Below, piece after piece: positions 5,243-8,292 of a DNA stretch of 8,292 nt. The number at the start of each line of letters is the position of its first letter. Positions within the stretch are counted from its first letter, which is position 1. A program made the translations under genes and the position numbers. Origin of the DNA: an uncultured Prosthecobacter sp. (GTDB lineage Bacteria > Verrucomicrobiota > Verrucomicrobiia > Verrucomicrobiales > Verrucomicrobiaceae); contig CALDGV010000592.1 in assembly GCA_937941745.1 (NCBI GenBank), forward strand, positions 1 to 8,292, read 5' to 3'. The notes beneath the pieces were generated by a model. The model was given only the letters and a program-made list of their open reading frames with translations, was not told the origin of the DNA and did no database searches.

Positions 5243-6988
5243 CTACAGGTCATCGGCTGACACCACCAGAATCACCAGCTTCCTGCCCTCAGCGGCTGTC
5301 TTCAAGGCAGTGACGTCTGTTGTGAGCTGTTCTGCCACCGGTCTGCCCAGCAGAATGGCGAGCTGCATCGAAAAGCCGGCTGACTGCCTTGTGCCATCCG
5401 CATTTCCGAAGCTGGCCTCAGGCTGCTCAAAGACCTCCAGCAGCGCATCGCCTGCAATCAGCACTGGGGAGCGGCTGTCTTGAGGCAGGCCGCGGATCGA
5501 GATCAGCTGCTCATGCTCAGCCGGGAAAAGGAAGTCCGAGCCTTGCGGCAGAAGGTCGCGCGCCAGGTCTCCCGCCTCGCTGCGCTCCAGGATGGTGGCG
5601 TTGATCACAGGGGTCTCGGCCACATAGAGCTGGGGGTGTTTTTCCCGGATGCGGCGTGCCACGGCTCCGGCCACCTCCTTCATGGTCTCAAAGGTCCAGT
5701 GGCTGTCCGCCATGTAATGCGATTCCGCTTTCAGGAGCCTCTCCCAAAGCGCCGGTGCCGGATCCACCACGTCGATGCCTGCGGCGGAGAGCTTTTCGAG
5801 CCTGGCCTTGTGGCCGGGAGGCTGCACCGGGGCGGCATATTCAGCACGCAGCACGTTTTCAGGATACAACGCCATTTTGGCGGGCGCGGCCACGAGCATG
5901 AGGGGGATGTTTCTGGACTTCAGCTCCGCCGCCAGTTCCAGCAGCGGCTCGGTCAGTCCCTGATGCCCTGTACGTTTCAGCGTCCGCCGGTCCAGTTCCC
6001 GGTGGGGATACAGCCAGCCATCGTAGCCCACATGCACGCGGGTGTTGCCTTCGTTGAAGAGCCACGTCACCGGCCACTGTGCCGCCTGCCGGATGGAATC
6101 AGGCAGCGCACGAACCTCACGCACCACCAGAAGCAGGGAAGGAAGGATGAGGACCATGCCGATGATGCGCCAGGTGATGATGGGAAGCTCAAGCAGCCAG
6201 CCCAGCCGTGGCAGCGCCACACAAGTGAGCATCGAGATGAAAACCACCCACTGCAGCCAGGACGAGGTCAGGCGTTTGTTCATCAGCAGGGAATAGACCG
6301 TGGGCTTCACCTCGCTGAACATCAGCTTCCAGCTTTCCAGGGCAGCTGCTGCATTTGGAGCCAGAAGTAGCACACTGGAAAGCAGCAGGATCAGCAGCAC
6401 CAGGATCACCTGCACGGGCAATGGCAGCGGGCTGAAAAGCGGCTTTCGGCGCGCACCCTCCGCCATGAGCAGCAGATAGTGGATCACGAACCAGACGGAG
6501 ACCCCCTGAACGGTTCCGTGCCACAGTGCGGAAACTCCGGCCACGAGCACCAGCACCGGCACGCACTGCATGGCGTTGACCTTGCCGCCGCTGATCATGC
6601 CCGGCATCAAACGGCGCCAGAGGCCGCTGAAGCTGCCTGCCCGGCAGGCCGCCGCGTGGGGTTCTTCCACAGCCATGCCGAGCAGTCCGGCGATTCCTGT
6701 CACCACGTCTGCCATGCCCGTGACCGCCAGCAGAAGCTGGCAGCTCTGGGCCAGGGCGGCCAGCCAGACCGCCTTGGGGCTCACGGCCAGAGGGTCCGCG
6801 TTTGAAAACAGGTGCAGCAGCCACTCCAGCGGCAGCACGAGCAGGCAGAGCTTGGCGAGCCCAAAGCCGAGGCGCCCCAAGGCCGTGGAAGCCAGCGGTC
6901 GTGGCAGGTCGGCCCTTTTTTTCAGGCTGCCTACGGCCACAAGCATCAGCACCAGCAGGGCGGGGATCAAAGGTTTGGCGTAAATCAT
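5243..6988 (-). CDS. Shortened MBOAT (AlgI-like) fused to an AlgJ/AlgX-like SGNH domain lacking its serine
   Basis: This 581-residue protein has about eight hydrophobic segments in residues 1-295 and a soluble domain from about 305 to the end. The membrane part resembles the C-terminal half of AlgI-type O-acyltransferases: ADVVTGIAGLLG (93-104) matches the SDMAIGLxRxxGF region, LWRR (123-126) matches FWRRW, LWHG (155-158) keeps the conserved His157, and H170 matches the second His. About the first 150-200 residues of a normal MBOAT are missing; a stop at 7004-7006 rules out a longer start. The soluble part has GYDGWLY (321-327) and DSHW (428-431), the DxH pair of AlgJ/AlgX acetyltransferases, but the GDS motif reads GDA (513-515). 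Known relatives acetylate exopolysaccharides at the cell envelope. Here the soluble domain is probably catalytically altered. Membership is clear; activity is not. Confidence 0.72.
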   Translation of the reverse strand: MIYAKPLIPALLVLMLVAVGSLKKRADLPRPLASTALGRLGFGLAKLCLLVLPLEWLLHLFSNADPLAVSPKAVWLAALAQSCQLLLAVTGMADVVTGIAGLLGMAVEEPHAAACRAGSFSGLWRRLMPGMISGGKVNAMQCVPVLVLVAGVSALWHGTVQGVSVWFVIHYLLLMAEGARRKPLFSPLPLPVQVILVLLILLLSSVLLLAPNAAAALESWKLMFSEVKPTVYSLLMNKRLTSSWLQWVVFISMLTCVALPRLGWLLELPIITWRIIGMVLILPSLLLVVREVRALPDSIRQAAQWPVTWLFNEGNTRVHVGYDGWLYPHRELDRRTLKRTGHQGLTEPLLELAAELKSRNIPLMLVAAPAKMALYPENVLRAEYAAPVQPPGHKARLEKLSAAGIDVVDPAPALWERLLKAESHYMADSHWTFETMKEVAGAVARRIREKHPQLYVAETPVINATILERSEAGDLARDLLPQGSDFLFPAEHEQLISIRGLPQDSRSPVLIAGDALLEVFEQPEASFGNADGTRQSAGFSMQLAILLGRPVAEQLTTDVTALKTAAEGRKLVILVVSADDL

Positions 6989-7088
6989 TCGGCAGGGTTG
7001 AGGTCAGGAAAGCGGAAGCAAAGCTTCAGCAGCCGCACCTGTCATTCATTTCGGCTCCAATCAACCTCATGCAGGCTGGCGAAAGCCT

Positions 7089-8292
7089 TCAGCGTCCATC
7101 CGCCCTGCCGGGAACACGAGGATCGTGCGCAGGGACCAGGAGTTTCCGGGTTTCATCCCACAAGATGGCCTGGCAGGCACCGAACGAGGTGACCTTGTCC
7201 AGTTTGTGGCCGAGCTTCTCCAATTCAGAAAGCGTGCCTTCACCAAAGGCTTTTTCGATCTTCAGTTCGTCCGGCGCCCACTGGTGATGAAAGCGCGGCT
7301 CCTTCAGCGCTGCGTTGGGTTCCAGGCCACGGTCAATCACGTTGGAAATGAGCAGCAGGGCCTGGGTGATGATGGTGGGACCTCCGGCGGCTCCAGTGCA
7401 CAGGATGGGCCTGCCATCCTTGAGAAGAATCGTCGGGCTCATGCTCGAAAGGGGGCGTTTGCCGGGCGCGATCGCATTGGCCTCGGCGCCGACGAGCTTG
7501 AAGGCGTTGGGCACGCCCGGCTGCACGGCAAAGTCGTCCATTTCATCATTCAGCAGCACGCCAGTTCCAGGCACGATCACCTTGCTTCCAAAGGCGGTGT
7601 TGATGGTCTGGTTCAGCGTCACCCAGTTTCCCTCGGCATCGGCGGTGCAGAGGAAGGTGGTGTGCTTGCCAAAAATGTCGCCATCCCACCGCGGAGGCAT
7701 GTTGTGGGAAGGCACGACAGTCACTTTTTGCAGATCAATCTTGGCCGCCAGGTCCCTGGCATAGCCTGGATCGACCAGCCCGCGTGGCACTTTGGCAAAG
7801 TCGGGGTCGCCCAGCCAGTGGGCGCGGTCAGCGAAGGCCAGCTTCATCGCTTCAGTGACCACATGCACACGGCTGGCGGCATTCATCGTGCGGATGGGGA
7901 AGTGCTCCAGGATCTGTAAAATCTGCGCCACATGCACGCCGCCGCTGCTCGGCGGCGGCATGGCCACGATCTCGTGGCCACGGTAGCTGGCGCGCACAGG
8001 TTCGCGCTCCACCGCCTTGTAATTTGCCAGGTCCGCAGCGGTCATGATGCCGCCGTTTTCCTTCATCCAGGCCTCTACTTTCTGGGCATAAGCACCGCCG
8101 TAAAACCAGCCGGTGCCATGTTCCGCCACAGCCCGGTAGGTGGCTGCGAGGTCTTTCTGCACCAGAGGGTCACCCTTTTTCAGCGGCGTGCCGTCCGCCT
8201 TGAAGAAGATGGCGGCGCTGGCGGGAAACTGCTTCAGCTTGTCCGCCGTGGCGGCAAGCTTGCGTGCATACACCGCATCAATCGGAAACCCT
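7089..8292 (-). CDS. ggt: Gamma-glutamyltranspeptidase, C-terminal part (5' end outside window)
   Basis: This periplasmic enzyme hydrolyses glutathione and transfers its gamma-glutamyl group. The N-terminal part of the large subunit lies outside the window, as the frame is open to base 8292. The autoprocessing and nucleophilic threonine is encoded at 7659-7661 (KHTTFLCTAD). The small subunit from this Thr to the stop is 190 residues, the same as in E. coli. Ungapped spacing from it keeps T409 and N411 (QTIN), D433 (LNDEMDDF, with Glu in place of Gln430), S462-S463 (PLSSM) and G483-G484 (GAAGG). The lid-loop segment PGVPNAFKLVG is also present. The residue after the two threonines is Phe where E. 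coli has His. It is separated by 97 bp from the MBOAT/SGNH-like gene on the same strand, with no strong terminator between, so co-transcription is possible but no shared function is evident. Confidence 0.93.
   Translation of the reverse strand, partial: GFPIDAVYARKLAATADKLKQFPASAAIFFKADGTPLKKGDPLVQKDLAATYRAVAEHGTGWFYGGAYAQKVEAWMKENGGIMTAADLANYKAVEREPVRASYRGHEIVAMPPPSSGGVHVAQILQILEHFPIRTMNAASRVHVVTEAMKLAFADRAHWLGDPDFAKVPRGLVDPGYARDLAAKIDLQKVTVVPSHNMPPRWDGDIFGKHTTFLCTADAEGNWVTLNQTINTAFGSKVIVPGTGVLLNDEMDDFAVQPGVPNAFKLVGAEANAIAPGKRPLSSMSPTILLKDGRPILCTGAAGGPTIITQALLLISNVIDRGLEPNAALKEPRFHHQWAPDELKIEKAFGEGTLSELEKLGHKLDKVTSFGACQAILWDETRKLLVPAHDPRVPGRADGR

Noticed and set aside
5480..6370. 296-residue open frame on the plus strand opposite the MBOAT/SGNH-like gene
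   Set aside because: It is antisense to a gene with clear motifs and has low-complexity His/Gly/Arg/Gln composition without a recognisable family.
7015..7027. GAAGC-AAA-GCTTC palindrome between ggt and the MBOAT/SGNH-like gene
   Set aside because: A 5-bp stem with no following T-run on the minus strand is too weak to call a terminator.
7653..7661. TTF in place of TTH after the catalytic threonine of gamma-glutamyltranspeptidase
   Set aside because: All other catalytic and substrate-binding positions checked are kept at exact spacing, so I treat the Phe as natural family variation rather than loss of function.
7125..7919. 264-residue open frame on the plus strand opposite ggt
   Set aside because: It mirrors the highly conserved small-subunit region of gamma-glutamyltranspeptidase and has no independent support.

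Overview
This is a GC-rich, densely packed bacterial window with short intergenic gaps. I infer Verrucomicrobiota, or a close relative within the Planctomycetota-Verrucomicrobiota group. The main reason is the ECF sigma factor joined to a FecR/LamG membrane protein, a pair greatly expanded in these phyla. Most start codons here lack a Shine-Dalgarno sequence; the FecR/LamG gene is the exception. The assignment rests on gene content only.

Layout. Positions 1-5221 read on the plus strand. (a) At 1-319 are the tail of one small membrane protein and a complete second one whose C-terminal segment is clearly similar to it; a doubtful 21-residue ORF follows at 422-487. (b) At 497-2586 a radical SAM enzyme of the tetraether-lipid-synthase (Tes/MJ0619-like) type has its stop codon overlapped by the start of an Lgt-family membrane protein with an altered active site. 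(c) At 2642-4694 an ECF sigma factor overlaps by 8 bp a single-pass protein with anti-sigma-like, FecR and LamG parts. (d) At 4757-5221 is a small lipoprotein. Positions 5243-8292 read on the minus strand, converging on the plus block across a 21-bp gap. They hold a fusion of a shortened MBOAT (AlgI-like) segment with an AlgJ/AlgX-like SGNH domain that has lost its serine, and the C-terminal part of a gamma-glutamyltranspeptidase that runs off the window.

Working together. The radical SAM/Lgt-like pair is the strongest candidate for an undescribed system. Start/stop overlap suggests coupled translation, and both families act on glycerolipids or lipid-linked substrates, so a lipid or lipoprotein modification module is a reasonable hypothesis. 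The sigma/FecR-LamG pair looks like an envelope-sensing switch. The MBOAT/SGNH-like fusion looks like an envelope O-acylation protein or a catalytically altered derivative. Gamma-glutamyltranspeptidase is ordinary periplasmic glutathione metabolism. No RNA gene, CRISPR array, insertion sequence or integrase was seen.
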